This document shows positions 37,438-46,930 of a DNA stretch of 64,000 bases, piece by piece. Origin of the DNA: Nitrospira sp. CG24B (GTDB lineage: Bacteria > Nitrospirota > Nitrospiria > Nitrospirales > Nitrospiraceae). A program made the translations under genes and the position numbers. Location of the stretch: NCBI GenBank assembly GCA_002869845.2, contig NEWS02000007.1, positions 215,928 to 279,927 of the forward strand. The letters are read 5' to 3'. Under the pieces are notes generated by a model. That model saw only the letters and a list, made by a program, of their open reading frames with translations, was not told the origin of the DNA and searched no databases. Position 1 is the stretch's first letter. The number at the start of each line of letters is the position of its first letter.

Positions 37438-38763
37438 TCACCCAGGTTGGGTCAACAGATTGGTGAGCGTCTTTTCAAAATTCGGGAATGACGTATCCAC
37501 GCAGCTCGTATCAGCAATCGTCATACTCTGCTCCGCCGTCAGCCCACCGATGGCGAGAGACATGGCCACACGATGGTCTCCATGGCTTTGGGCCTTGTCC
37601 GCCGCGTTCAGCCTGCCGTTCTCTCCTCCTTGGCCCAATCCACGGATGACCATCCCGTCAGGCCGTTCTTCGATGAGCGCTCCCATGGCCTGCAACTCGC
37701 AGCTCATGGTCGCAATCCGATCACTTTCTTTGACCCGCAGTTCCTCTGCTCCGGAAATCACCGTATCCCCTTCCGCCACAGCGGCAGCTACGCATAGCAC
37801 GGGAAACTCATCAATCGTGTGTGGGATGAGGTCCTGGCCGATCGTCACACCTTTCAGAGCGGATGACTTCACGCGGAGATCCGCGACCGGTTCGCCCGCC
37901 GCTTCTCGCAGACCCAGAACCTGAATATCGGCTCCCATCTTTTTCATGATCTCAAGGAGGCCGGTTCTGGTCGGATTCATGCCGACATTGTAGATAGTGA
38001 TATCAGATCCTCTTACAATCGTCGCTCCGACGATGAAAAATGCGGCTGCCGAGAAATCACCGGGAATGGTTACATGAACGCCTCGCCATCCGACCGATGG
38101 CCGCCCGTGCAAGACCAAAGCACCGTCGTCTTCTTTCGCAAGAGGGATTCCAAAGAACTGAAACATCCGCTCAGTATGGTCTCGTGACAGACGGGGTTCT
38201 TTATACCGAGTCTGCCCTTGAGCGAAAAGACCGGCGAGCAGGAGCGACGACTTAATCTGCGCGCTAGCCACGGGGGAGGAGTACTCAATGGCGTGAAGGC
38301 CTGCCCCTGTAATTGCTAAGGGAGCCAGCTCTCCTCCTTTACCGCCTCCAATAACTGCCCCCATCTCACGCAGCGGCTTGACGACTCGACCCATAGGACG
38401 CCGTCTGATCGATTCATCGCCAGTAAGGATCGAGAAAAAATCTTGTCCGGCCAGGAGGCCCGTGAGCAGACGGATGCCAGTCCCAGAATTGCCGCAATCG
38501 ATCGGGCCAGTTGGTTCAGAAAGCCCCCAAAACCCCTTCCCGCAGACAGTTAATTCAGTTGGAGTCTGGGTAATAGGAATCCCCAGTCCCTGAAAGGCCC
38601 GCATCGTGTTCAGACAATCCTCTCCCTGGCAGTAACCCGCAATCGTGCTCGTCCCTTCCGCCAGTGCGGTGAGGATGATCGCCCGATGGGTGAGCGACTT
38701 GTCGCCAGGAACGATGGTCGTTCCTCGCAGTGGCCGGCCAGGGGTGATCGTCAATGATGTCAT
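37438..38763 (-). CDS. aroA: EPSP synthase AroA
   Basis: A 441-residue enzyme with the phosphoenolpyruvate-site motifs PGDKSLTHRA, GNSGTGIRLLTGLL and the arginine/lysine-rich KESDRIATM and HGDHRVAMSLAIGGL. It joins shikimate-3-phosphate to PEP in the sixth step of chorismate synthesis. It overlaps tyrA by four bases. The LLTGLLAG wording suggests the class II-like, glyphosate-tolerant type is possible, but this cannot be decided here. Confidence 0.94.
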   Translation of the reverse strand: MTSLTITPGRPLRGTTIVPGDKSLTHRAIILTALAEGTSTIAGYCQGEDCLNTMRAFQGLGIPITQTPTELTVCGKGFWGLSEPTGPIDCGNSGTGIRLLTGLLAGQDFFSILTGDESIRRRPMGRVVKPLREMGAVIGGGKGGELAPLAITGAGLHAIEYSSPVASAQIKSSLLLAGLFAQGQTRYKEPRLSRDHTERMFQFFGIPLAKEDDGALVLHGRPSVGWRGVHVTIPGDFSAAAFFIVGATIVRGSDITIYNVGMNPTRTGLLEIMKKMGADIQVLGLREAAGEPVADLRVKSSALKGVTIGQDLIPHTIDEFPVLCVAAAVAEGDTVISGAEELRVKESDRIATMSCELQAMGALIEERPDGMVIRGLGQGGENGRLNAADKAQSHGDHRVAMSLAIGGLTAEQSMTIADTSCVDTSFPNFEKTLTNLLTQPG

Positions 38764-39653
38764 GCGTGGCTCAGAGAGGAACTCGTCAACTTGTCACGCT
38801 CGCCCTTGGCTCGCTCAAGCAACTTCTCGATTCCGGCAGCATCCCTAGCGTTAATCAGTTGCTTCACTTCTTCAAGGGCCCGTACATATCTGTCGATATA
38901 GGACACCACGTTATCTCGATTCCACAAGAAAATGTCTCGCCACATTTCCGGAGAACTCGCAGCGATCCTGGTCGTATCCCGTAAGCCTCCTCCGGAATGG
39001 CCGGCAAGATCCAATGAGGGGACCTGCTGATCGCGAAGCTCGGCTAGGGCGTTCATCAAGGCAAAGGCGGCCACATGGGGCAGATGACTGACGGCTCCCA
39101 GGATTTGGTCGTGCAGATGCGGATCCATCGTTAAGACAATCGAACCGGCTTCTTCCCACAGTTGTCTCACCCGGTCAAGTGCCGCCGAATCTGTCCGTGT
39201 TGTCGGCGTCAGAATACAGCGTGCGCCCTTGAACAGTTGATCGGACCCAGCCGCGACTCCCGTCTTTTCTTTCCCCGCGATGGGATGGGCCCCAACAAAG
39301 TGCACGCCCGCCGGCATCGCCGCTTCCGACCGTTCAACCAAGACGCCTTTCACACTGCCCACATCACTCACGATCGCAGCGGGAGCAAGGCAATGGGCCC
39401 ATTCATGAAGATGTCGCTCATAAGTATCGACCGGTGTCGCAAGCACCACCAAATCCGCTCCACGCACACCCTCTTGAGGATCAGCCACGTATCGATCGAT
39501 CGCGCCTAAAGCAACCGCTGTCTTGAGATTCTCGACACGACGACCGACGCCGACGACGTGATCAGCCAACGCCTTCCGCCGGAGGATCATCCCGAGTGAT
39601 CCACCGATCAGCCCCACACCAATGATGGCAACCTGCTTGAAATGAACGGCCAT
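38760..39653 (-). CDS. tyrA: prephenate dehydrogenase TyrA
   Basis: A 297-residue enzyme. The Rossmann fold begins IGVGLIGGSLGMIL, the catalytic histidine lies in AVSHLPHVAA and the HPIAGKEKTG motif contacts prephenate. Gly-rich nucleotide loop and the V.R... segment (VVGVGRRV) leave NAD/NADP preference open. It converts prephenate (or arogenate) to the tyrosine precursor. Between aroA and aroF in one operon. Confidence 0.93.
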   Translation of the reverse strand: MAVHFKQVAIIGVGLIGGSLGMILRRKALADHVVGVGRRVENLKTAVALGAIDRYVADPQEGVRGADLVVLATPVDTYERHLHEWAHCLAPAAIVSDVGSVKGVLVERSEAAMPAGVHFVGAHPIAGKEKTGVAAGSDQLFKGARCILTPTTRTDSAALDRVRQLWEEAGSIVLTMDPHLHDQILGAVSHLPHVAAFALMNALAELRDQQVPSLDLAGHSGGGLRDTTRIAASSPEMWRDIFLWNRDNVVSYIDRYVRALEEVKQLINARDAAGIEKLLERAKGERDKLTSSSLSHA

Positions 39654-39661
39654 ACTGGGCG

Positions 39662-40675
39662 TTACAGCTCTCTGCCCACAGCTTTGGCGATATTCCTGAG
39701 ATCGGCCATCAGAGCCTTGAACTTCGAGGGCTTGATGGACTCTTCACCGTCACAGAGCGCACACTCTGGGTTTGAGTGAACTTCGATGAGCAGGCCATCG
39801 GCACCGGCGGCGACCGCCGCTTTTGACATCGGAGCCACAAGATCCCACTTGCCTGTGGCGTGACTGGGATCAACAATGACGGGGAGATGCGAGAGCTCTT
39901 TCAATGTTGGAATAGCCGCGAGATCCAGTGTATTGCGATATTGCGTTTCGAAGGTGCGGATGCCCCGCTCGCACAACATCACGTTCTGGTTACCTCGGGA
40001 CATGATGTACTCGGCCGACAGAAGAAACTCCTTGATTGTCGCCGACAGGCCCCGTTTTAAGAGTACCGGCTTGTCGTATGCGCCGACCTCCTTGAGGAGC
40101 TCGAAGTTCTGCATGTTTCGCGCGCCGATCTGGATGATGTCCGCCTTCTCGAGAAAGAGCTCGATGTCCCTGGTGTCAAGAATCTCACTGACGACCGGTA
40201 ACCCCGTTTGCTTTCTTGCTTCGACCAGGTAGTCCAACCCCTCACGACCCAACCCTTGAAAGGAATAGGGTGACGTTCTGGGCTTATAGGCTCCACCACG
40301 AAGAATCGCAGCCCCAGAAGCCTTCACTTCATGTGCAATCCCCACCGTGAGCTCCAGTCGCTCGACCGCGCAGGGTCCCGCCATGATGACAAGTTTTTTG
40401 GCGCCGATTTTGACACCACCGACATCGATGATCGTCGCTTCCTTCTTAAACTCACGGCTGACCAGTTTCCATGGTGCCAAGATCGGCAGAACACTTTCTA
40501 CCCCAGGGAGCGCCGTCAAGGGCTGATTGTGCAGGATTCGGTCATCACCGATGACACCGATAATGGTGCGTTCCTGGCCCGTAGAGATTTGCGATTTTAA
40601 GCCTAAATCCCGCAATCGATCAATGATGTGGTCAACTTCACTTTCGGACGCTTCTGGTTTCAACACGATGATCAT
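39662..40675 (-). CDS. aroF: DAHP synthase (type I beta, with N-terminal ferredoxin-like domain)
   Basis: A 337-residue DAHP synthase. Residues 1-70 form the ferredoxin-like regulatory domain seen in Thermotoga-type enzymes; the TIM barrel follows with AGPCAVE, RGGAYKPRTSPYSFQG and the metal/phosphate motifs SRGNQNVMLCERGIRT and VDPSHATGK. It starts the shikimate pathway from PEP and erythrose-4-phosphate and is probably feedback-regulated through the N-terminal domain. It is 18 bp from hisC. Confidence 0.93.
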   Translation of the reverse strand: MIIVLKPEASESEVDHIIDRLRDLGLKSQISTGQERTIIGVIGDDRILHNQPLTALPGVESVLPILAPWKLVSREFKKEATIIDVGGVKIGAKKLVIMAGPCAVERLELTVGIAHEVKASGAAILRGGAYKPRTSPYSFQGLGREGLDYLVEARKQTGLPVVSEILDTRDIELFLEKADIIQIGARNMQNFELLKEVGAYDKPVLLKRGLSATIKEFLLSAEYIMSRGNQNVMLCERGIRTFETQYRNTLDLAAIPTLKELSHLPVIVDPSHATGKWDLVAPMSKAAVAAGADGLLIEVHSNPECALCDGEESIKPSKFKALMADLRNIAKAVGREL

Positions 40676-40693
40676 AATTCCCTCACTCTATTC

Positions 40694-41779
40694 TTACCTG
40701 CCTCCATCCAAGACGTTCTTGAGAGCCTGGAGGAAGGCAACATTTTCGTCCGGTTGACCGATGGTGACGCGAATCATCGCTCCTTCGATATGCCGCACAA
40801 TAATCCCCTTTCGCAGCAGTGCGTCGAACACCAGTCGCCCATCCTGTTTCGCATCAAAGTAGAGAAAGTTGGCTTCACTCGGGATCGAAGTTATCCCGAG
40901 CGCGCGCAGCCCTTGTTCCATCTGCGCCATCCCAGCCTCGTTGACGGCCCGGCTCTTGGCTACATGCTCGTCATCGCCCAAGGCAGCCAGCGCGGCCTTC
41001 TGGGCCAGGCTGTTAGCATTGAATGGAGGCCGAATCCTGTTCAGGAAGTCGACCACCTCGTTCGTGCTGATGCCGTATCCAATTCGTAGCCCTGCCAGGC
41101 CATAGATCTTGGAGAAGGTCCGCAAGACAATCGCGTTCCGCCCCTGCTTCACATACGCCAGCGCATTGGGGAATTGTGGATTGCGGACATACTCGAAATA
41201 GGCTTCGTCGAATACCACGATGACATCCTGAGGCACGTTGGCCATGAGGCGATCGACCGCGTCCGCCGAGACCATTGTCCCGGTGGGATTGTTGGGATTG
41301 CAGAGAAAGAGCAATCGAGTCCGAGGCGTCACGGCCCGTACCATCGACTCAAGGTCATGAGTCCAATTGGTAAGAGGCACGACTATCGGCTTGCCGTGGA
41401 CAGCGGTGACCTCCATCTTATAGATCACGAACGTGTGATCGGCCATGATGGCTTCATCGCCAGGCATCAAGAACGTCCTCACCAACAACCCGAGGATCTC
41501 GTCCGACCCATTGCCCAAAATGACTTGCTCACGTCCCACTTTCCAACGGTCAGCAAGGGCCTGCCGAAGCTGATAGGCACCACCGTCTGGATATCGATGC
41601 AGCATATCCTGCGCACCGGTCAACGCGGCCAAGGCCTTCGGTGAAGGGCCGAGCGGATTCTCGTTGGACGCAAGCTTGATCACGCGGGCGAGCCCAAGCT
41701 CACGCTGAAGCTCATCGATTGGTTTACCAGGAACGTAAGGGCTCAGAGATCGGATATCGGGATGGACATGCAGTGCCAT
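40694..41779 (-). CDS. hisC: histidinol-phosphate/aromatic aminotransferase HisC
   Basis: A 361-residue class II fold-type I PLP enzyme: SNENPLGPSPKA, the PLP lysine in RTFSKIYGLAGLRIGY and phosphate-binding text nearby. Besides histidine synthesis, this paralogue in an aromatic operon probably transaminates prephenate or phenylpyruvate/4-hydroxyphenylpyruvate. Two bases separate it from pheA. Confidence 0.92.
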   Translation of the reverse strand: MALHVHPDIRSLSPYVPGKPIDELQRELGLARVIKLASNENPLGPSPKALAALTGAQDMLHRYPDGGAYQLRQALADRWKVGREQVILGNGSDEILGLLVRTFLMPGDEAIMADHTFVIYKMEVTAVHGKPIVVPLTNWTHDLESMVRAVTPRTRLLFLCNPNNPTGTMVSADAVDRLMANVPQDVIVVFDEAYFEYVRNPQFPNALAYVKQGRNAIVLRTFSKIYGLAGLRIGYGISTNEVVDFLNRIRPPFNANSLAQKAALAALGDDEHVAKSRAVNEAGMAQMEQGLRALGITSIPSEANFLYFDAKQDGRLVFDALLRKGIIVRHIEGAMIRVTIGQPDENVAFLQALKNVLDGGR

Positions 41780-41781
41780 AG

Positions 41782-42879
41782 TCAGTCGTGAACCGGGTAG
41801 GAGCCTAAAATCTTCATAAAGAGGCAGCGAGACTTCACCTCTTCAATCGCTCTATTCACGCGTTCCTCATTCCTATGCCCCTCAACATCCACAAAGAAAA
41901 TATATTCCCATGCTTTGCGCTGGGAGGGACGGGATTCGATCTTGGTCATATTGAGCCCGTGGGAAGCGAACGGACGGAGCAGATCATAGAGCGCGCCAAC
42001 TTTATCCTTCACCGACAACATCAAGGATGTCTTATCTTTCCCTGTCCGCTCCGACGGTTTCTGCGACAAGATTAGAAAACGTGTGAAATTGTTCAGGTTA
42101 TCTTCGATGCGGGCCTTAATCACCTTCAGCCCATAGAGCTGGCCGGCCAATTCCGATGCAATAGCTGCCGAGGCGGGCTCATCGATACACAGCTCGGCAG
42201 CCCGCGCCGTGCTTGCCACTTCAACCGCTGGCACATGCGGAAGATTGGTTTCGAGCCAGTTTCGGCATTGAGCAAGGGCATGTGGATGAGAATTGATTTT
42301 TTTCACATCCTCGATAAGACCAGATTTCGAGAGGAGATGGTGTGAGACCTCCTGAAGAATCTCTCCATAGATCAGCAGGTTGGAATCGATAAACATGTCG
42401 AGGGTGTGATTCACGACACCCTCCGTGGTATTTTCAATCGGCACCACCCCGAAATTGGCCCGGCCTCGCTCAACCTCGCTGAAGACCTCTTTAATACTGT
42501 AGACAGGCACATACTGGACGGACGACCCGAATTTCTGCATGCAGGCCATGTGCGTAAAGGTGGCTCGCGGCCCCAAATACGCAACCTTCTGGGGAGACTC
42601 AAGCGACAAGGACGCCGACATGATTTCTCGATAGACTGATCGGATGGCCTCGCTGGGAAAAGGGCCGCTGTTGAGTTTCGTGAGTCGTTCGATGATTTCA
42701 GCCTCCCGCCCAGCAGTATGGAGGTTGGCATCAGCATTTTTTTCTTTTTTGATTCTTCCGATTTCGATGACGCTTTTCGAGCGCTCATTGAGCAGTCGAA
42801 TGATTTCGTCATCGATCCTATCGATTTCCTTACGATATTCAGACATATCTTTGGGCATGCTGAGTCTCGCCTCGGACAC
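41782..42879 (-). CDS. pheA: chorismate mutase/prephenate dehydratase PheA (P-protein)
   Basis: A 365-residue bifunctional protein. The AroQ chorismate mutase (about 10-95) has RKEIDRIDDEIIRLLNERSK; the dehydratase (about 97-275) has YLGPRATFTHMA and FGVVPIENTTEGVVNHTLD; an ACT domain (about 285-365) carries GALYDLLRPFASHGLNMTKIESRP (given here as GALYDLL and NMTKIESRP), the phenylalanine-sensing site. The upstream GTG is used, but ATG codons at 42858 or 42846 are equally plausible. It begins the aromatic supra-operon. Confidence 0.9.
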   Translation of the reverse strand: MSEARLSMPKDMSEYRKEIDRIDDEIIRLLNERSKSVIEIGRIKKEKNADANLHTAGREAEIIERLTKLNSGPFPSEAIRSVYREIMSASLSLESPQKVAYLGPRATFTHMACMQKFGSSVQYVPVYSIKEVFSEVERGRANFGVVPIENTTEGVVNHTLDMFIDSNLLIYGEILQEVSHHLLSKSGLIEDVKKINSHPHALAQCRNWLETNLPHVPAVEVASTARAAELCIDEPASAAIASELAGQLYGLKVIKARIEDNLNNFTRFLILSQKPSERTGKDKTSLMLSVKDKVGALYDLLRPFASHGLNMTKIESRPSQRKAWEYIFFVDVEGHRNEERVNRAIEEVKSRCLFMKILGSYPVHD

Positions 42880-42901
42880 CTACTTGCAGGAGGGATTTCC
42901 C

Positions 42902-42916
42902 ATCCCCGTCGGGGAT
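42902..42916. promoter_or_regulatory. short hairpin in the ruvB-pheA gap
   Basis: ATCCCC-GTC-GGGGAT forms a 6-bp stem with a 3-base loop about 25 bp upstream of pheA, in the 140-bp gap after ruvB. No T-run follows on the minus strand. It could be part of a ruvB terminator or a pheA leader; no Phe-rich leader peptide was found. Confidence 0.3.
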
Positions 42917-43019
42917 AGTCGATCATGGAAACAAGTGAGGAATTCTACAGGAACGATTGAATCTATTGCAAGGATAGCGCTTGGATATCAGGAACTTGAA
43001 ACGCTGGAACGCCCGAGGT

Positions 43020-44024
43020 TTACATCAGTAATTGAGAAGGGCGCTTAAAGTGATCGTAGGCCAAACGAGTTACTTGCCGGCCACGACCGGTACGATCCAG
43101 GAAGCCAGCCTGGATCAGGTAGGGCTCATACACATCCTCGATCGTGCCCTTGTCTTCCTGAACAGCGGCAGCCAAGGACTCCACTCCGACCGGTCCCCCA
43201 TTGAACTTTTCGATGATCGTGAGAAGGATTTTGCGATCCATATCGTCGAAACCCGCCTCATCGACCCCGACCCAAGCTAGCCCCTCCTTGGCCACCTGTT
43301 CGGTAATATGCCCGTCCGCCTTAATTTGGGCATAGTCTCTGATGCGCTTAATCAGCCGATTGACAATCCGTGGTGTTCCACGGGCACGACGCGATATTTC
43401 CGCAGCGCCTGCCCGATCAATCCCAACCCCTAAGACTCCGGCTGAGCGCGTCACAATCGCCTCCAGCTCGGACGGCCCATAGAACTCCAGCCGATAGACT
43501 AAGCCGAATCGGTCTCGCAGTGGGGAGGTCAGGGAACCGGCCCTGGTCGTCGCGCCCACGAGCGTAAAGGGCGGCAGATCAAGCTTGACGGTCCTCGTAG
43601 CAGGCCCCTGTCCAATGACCAAATCAAGCTGAAAGTCCTCCATCGCCGGATAGAGCGCCTCTTCAACAGACGCAGGCAGGCGATGAATCTCATCGATAAA
43701 GAGCACATCATATTCTTGAAGATTGGTTAGAATCGCCGCCAAATCACCGGCATGGGCTAAGACCAAGCCTGACGTCGACCGCAAGGCCGCGCCCATTTCT
43801 TTCGCGATAATGTGCGCGATGGTCGTCTTCCCAAGACCGGGCGGTCCGTAGAAGATGGCGTGGTCGAGCGCCTCGCCCCGCTGCTTGGCCGCTTCGATAC
43901 AGACTCGCAGCGACTCCTTCATTTTCTCTTGGCCGACGTACTCATCCAGCGACTGAGGTCGAAGAACGTTCTCCTGGCCTCGTTCTTCGTCCGTGGCGCG
44001 ATTGGTCACGACCCGCTCGGTCAT
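43020..44024 (-). CDS. ruvB: Holliday junction helicase RuvB
   Basis: A 334-residue AAA+ motor: Walker [10 protein letters not shown], Walker [11 protein letters not shown], the RuvA-contacting beta hairpin and a C-terminal winged helix. I start at the ATG 44024 ([10 protein letters not shown]), the usual family start; 29 extra codons upstream look unlike the family. It drives branch migration with RuvA. The ruv genes are split here by a Cys-rich gene. Confidence 0.94.
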   Translation of the reverse strand: MTERVVTNRATDEERGQENVLRPQSLDEYVGQEKMKESLRVCIEAAKQRGEALDHAIFYGPPGLGKTTIAHIIAKEMGAALRSTSGLVLAHAGDLAAILTNLQEYDVLFIDEIHRLPASVEEALYPAMEDFQLDLVIGQGPATRTVKLDLPPFTLVGATTRAGSLTSPLRDRFGLVYRLEFYGPSELEAIVTRSAGVLGVGIDRAGAAEISRRARGTPRIVNRLIKRIRDYAQIKADGHITEQVAKEGLAWVGVDEAGFDDMDRKILLTIIEKFNGGPVGVESLAAAVQEDKGTIEDVYEPYLIQAGFLDRTGRGRQVTRLAYDHFKRPSQLLM

Positions 44025-44040
44025 GATGCGACACCCATCC

Positions 44041-44529
44041 CTACTTGCCCTCCGGCATCTGTTGATACTTCGGCGGGGACGAAAGCGTCCCTTGGCCAGG
44101 CTGGGCCGCACTGCCGCAATCAGGAGGACACCGCTTATATCCCTGGGTCGAGTCCGGAAAATTCTGCTCCATTTTCCTCAACTGGCATTGCGACAACCGA
44201 CCACCATCCTTACTCCCGCACCGAGCAGGCACTGAAGAACCACCGATTTCGGCATACCCGTCAGGGCAGGACCCGCATACACCCAGCATGTTGGCTCCAA
44301 ACGGCACACATTGCACGAGCGTCGGATCGCCGTCTTTGCAGATTTCCGGAGCTTGGGTGACGCCGGTCGTCGCATACCCATCGGGACAGCTTCCACAGGT
44401 CATTCTGATGCTCTTGGGCTCTGAAGCCTCTTCTGCAAGCCCTGCGGATGGCACCATGACCAGGAGTGCAATCCCCATTAAGCCGTTGCACAGAAACAGT
44501 TTGGCACCATTCTTTGCGTTGAATGACAT
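44041..44529 (-). CDS. Cys-rich exported protein with two CGSCPDGYA repeats
   Basis: A 162-residue protein: signal peptide (hydrophobic core about 13-32, cleavage near GLA-EE) and two about 30-residue modules, [13 protein letters not shown]...C...QC and [13 protein letters not shown]...C...QC, then RCPPDCGS. The paired cysteines suggest disulfide-knotted or metal-binding modules. It is inserted between ruvA and ruvB, where no such gene is usual. GGGGG lies seven bases before the ATG at 44529. No family recognised. Confidence 0.7.
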   Translation of the reverse strand: MSFNAKNGAKLFLCNGLMGIALLVMVPSAGLAEEASEPKSIRMTCGSCPDGYATTGVTQAPEICKDGDPTLVQCVPFGANMLGVCGSCPDGYAEIGGSSVPARCGSKDGGRLSQCQLRKMEQNFPDSTQGYKRCPPDCGSAAQPGQGTLSSPPKYQQMPEGK

Positions 44530-44533
44530 CAGC

Positions 44534-45142
44534 TTACCCCCTTCCAAGCTCCTTGAGCCCTTCACGAATGAGCTCCTTCAACGCCAACGAGCCTGTTGCA
44601 GCCTTTGTGGCCCGCTTTAAGGCTTCCTTGGCATCCTGGGCACGATAGCCCAAGTTTATCAGAGCGGAGAGGGCGTCCTCATACGGGCCATCCACGGCGG
44701 AGGTGTCAGCGGCCGCAAACCGAGACGAACCGCCCTGGATTTTGCCGACCTTATCCTTCAGTTCAAGCACAATGCGGCCCGCCGATTTTTTGCCGATGCC
44801 TGGAACAGTCGCCAGCTTCTCGACATCCTCGGTTTGGATCGCATGGACCAGATCCGTGATCGGCAAACTCGAGAGCACGCTCAGCGCCAGCTTCGGTCCG
44901 ATCCCCGACACGCTGGTCAGCAGCAAAAACGATTCCTTCTCGCTTTGCGACAGAAAGCCGAAGAGCTGGATCGCATCTTCCCGGAGATGCGTGTGAATAT
45001 TCAGCGCGGTAACTTCGTCAAGATTCGGGAGGGCGTAATAGGTGCTGAGTGGAATATGAACTTCGTACCCGACCCCTTGCACATCGAGCGTGAGGTGGGT
45101 AGGTGCCTTAAATGCCAACCGCCCCGTGAGAAAGGCGATCAT
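44534..45142 (-). CDS. ruvA: Holliday junction DNA-binding protein RuvA
   Basis: A 202-residue protein: N-terminal OB fold (about 1-63), two helix-hairpin-helix motifs SVSGIGPKLALSV and TVPGIGKKSAGRI, an acidic linker and the C-terminal UBA-like domain III that binds RuvB. Length fits the family. It starts 48 bp after yebC. Confidence 0.94.
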   Translation of the reverse strand: MIAFLTGRLAFKAPTHLTLDVQGVGYEVHIPLSTYYALPNLDEVTALNIHTHLREDAIQLFGFLSQSEKESFLLLTSVSGIGPKLALSVLSSLPITDLVHAIQTEDVEKLATVPGIGKKSAGRIVLELKDKVGKIQGGSSRFAAADTSAVDGPYEDALSALINLGYRAQDAKEALKRATKAATGSLALKELIREGLKELGRG

Positions 45143-45190
45143 GTCGTCTGGTTATCCGAGTGCCATGACGGTGTTGGTTCGCCGACCTTG

Positions 45191-45949
45191 TTATCCTGCT
45201 GCGGTCGCGGCCACTTTCTCCATGATTTCGTCTGGGATGTCAAAATTCGCGTGAACCTTCTGCACGTCATCATGCTCGTCCAAGATCTCCATCAACTTGA
45301 GCATTTGTTCAGCCGACTTTTCGTCCAGACGGATCGTGTTCTGCGGAATAAAGGTGATTTCCGCCAAGGCCGTGTCAATTTTTGCATCGACCAGTGCCTT
45401 CTTCACCGTTTCAAAATCGTGGGGGGTGGTAAGCACCTCATAACTCTTCTCACCGACCTTCACATCTTCCGCCCCGGCGTCGAGGGCCAACGACAGAAGC
45501 GCATCTTCGTCGACCTTTCCCTTCTCAATGGCAACAAGTCCCTTCTTCTGGAACTGCCAGGCGACGGCACCTGCCTCCGACATATTGCCATGGTTTTTCG
45601 TCAGGAGACTGCGAATTTCCGCGACGGTCCGGTTCCGGTTGTCGCTCGTAATCTCGAGAAGTACGGCGATCCCTCCGGGGCCATATCCTTCCAACTGAAA
45701 TTCCTCGTACATCACACCAGGCAATTCCCCCGTCCCTCGCTGAACGGCCTTCTTCATCGTATCGCCAGGCATGTTGGCTTCCTTCGCCTTGGCGATCGCC
45801 AGACGCAGTCTGGGATTAGCCTCAGGGTCACCACTGGACCGAGCCGCAATGGTTATCTCCCGGATGATGCGCGTGAAGATCTTCCCGCGCTTCGCATCCT
45901 GGGCGCCCTTGTGCCGTTTGATCGTGGACCAGTGACTATGTCCACCCAT
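45191..45949 (-). CDS. YebC/PmpR family protein
   Basis: A 252-residue protein starting MGGHSHWSTIKRHKGAQDAK and ending ATAAG, with YEGYGPGGIAVL-like text (EGYGPGGIAVLLE), AVAWQFQKKG and the acidic C-terminal domain. Family members act as transcriptional regulators or, as recently proposed, translation factors for poly-proline stretches. yebC usually precedes ruvC-ruvA-ruvB; ruvC is absent here. Confidence 0.92.
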   Translation of the reverse strand: MGGHSHWSTIKRHKGAQDAKRGKIFTRIIREITIAARSSGDPEANPRLRLAIAKAKEANMPGDTMKKAVQRGTGELPGVMYEEFQLEGYGPGGIAVLLEITSDNRNRTVAEIRSLLTKNHGNMSEAGAVAWQFQKKGLVAIEKGKVDEDALLSLALDAGAEDVKVGEKSYEVLTTPHDFETVKKALVDAKIDTALAEITFIPQNTIRLDEKSAEQMLKLMEILDEHDDVQKVHANFDIPDEIMEKVAATAAG

Positions 45950-46087
45950 GTGATCCTCCTCTACGCCGGCCCGAACTTTGTGAGCTGGTTAGAGGTGCGT
46001 ACGAATACACTACCACCTCATGAAAGGCTAGACGTAACACAGGCCTCAGAAAGGTGTCAATTATGACGCAACCACCGAGTGAACGGG

Positions 46088-46849
46088 CTATTCGAAATAC
46101 AGAAGCAACTGAACACCTATGAGGATCACGAATACCGCCCAGGCCAGGTCCCATTTTTTCACTGGAAAACTCGACGCCCCAGATCCCCACGACACCATCG
46201 CGCTAGACAAGGCAGCCCCAACGCCAAGGCTTCCTAGCAGTGCATGGTGAAGTTCAATGGTCTGATGCGCTGGATGATTCCCATGCGAGTGCCAGAACAG
46301 CAACAGTCCTCCGATCAGGCCGCCAATCACTAATGGAGACGCCCATGCAGGGTGGCGCACCCAACCAATTCGGCGAAGCGTTTCGCTGGCCGCAGCGGTG
46401 GCAGCGAAAATTCCGTAAAATTTATGCTGAATGATTTCAGAGTCTTGTCCGGAAAATGTCTGCTCCAAGGTCAAGGAGCCGATGGGCCAGGCCTCGTGGT
46501 CACTCCAAACCAATAGGTAGGCTCCGATGACACCGAAAGCACCAGGCAGAACCAGGCGAGTCCAGGAGGGTAACGGGTACCGTAACGCATGCCCTAACTC
46601 AGCAAGCCCAAACAGAAGCACGAAGAGCCCGGCAAACCGATGGTTGAATTCCGAGTAGGCCACCCCTTGGGCTGACCCTTCCCAACCTCCTCCGCCATGC
46701 TCGCCGAGGGAACCTTGCGTGATGCCCGTGGCGAGGGAGGCTTGATGATGCTCTGAAGATACCTGTGCGGTGAGGTTGGAGAACCAGAGAAACGGCACCA
46801 ACAGTAGAACAGATAGCCAGGAAACACACCACTTCATCGTAATAGCCAT
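46088..46849 (-). CDS. His-rich polytopic membrane protein
   Basis: A 253-residue protein, using the ATG at 46849; one a few codons downstream (46837) is also possible. The stretch further upstream overlaps a palindrome and is not coding. A signal peptide or first helix is followed by a Gly-rich loop and about five helices with membrane-edge histidines (EFNHRFAGL, SDHEAWP, HKFYG, WHSHGNHPAH, ELHHALLG). The spread of histidines suggests heme or copper binding (inference). No ribosome binding site is clear. Function unknown. Confidence 0.65.
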   Translation of the reverse strand: MAITMKWCVSWLSVLLLVPFLWFSNLTAQVSSEHHQASLATGITQGSLGEHGGGGWEGSAQGVAYSEFNHRFAGLFVLLFGLAELGHALRYPLPSWTRLVLPGAFGVIGAYLLVWSDHEAWPIGSLTLEQTFSGQDSEIIQHKFYGIFAATAAASETLRRIGWVRHPAWASPLVIGGLIGGLLLFWHSHGNHPAHQTIELHHALLGSLGVGAALSSAMVSWGSGASSFPVKKWDLAWAVFVILIGVQLLLYFE

Positions 46850-46875
46850 AAAATGAATGCGCGTCGATAATGGAA

Positions 46876-46903
46876 AGGCCCATCCAGTCGACTGGATGGG
46901 CCT
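46876..46903 (-). terminator. perfect 28-bp palindrome, probable terminator
   Basis: AGGCCCATCCAGTC and its exact complement GACTGGATGGGCCT form a 14-bp perfect dyad. It lies just past the stop of the zinc-ribbon/PCP_red gene on the minus strand and is followed by TTTCC, so it may be an intrinsic terminator. It can also act as an operator. Confidence 0.6.
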
Positions 46904-46930
46904 CACGACACCAAACTCATGTGGCTCCCA

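Noticed and set aside
44834..46066. 410-codon plus-strand frame across ruvA and yebC
   Set aside because: Spans two clear opposite genes and has no recognisable domain.
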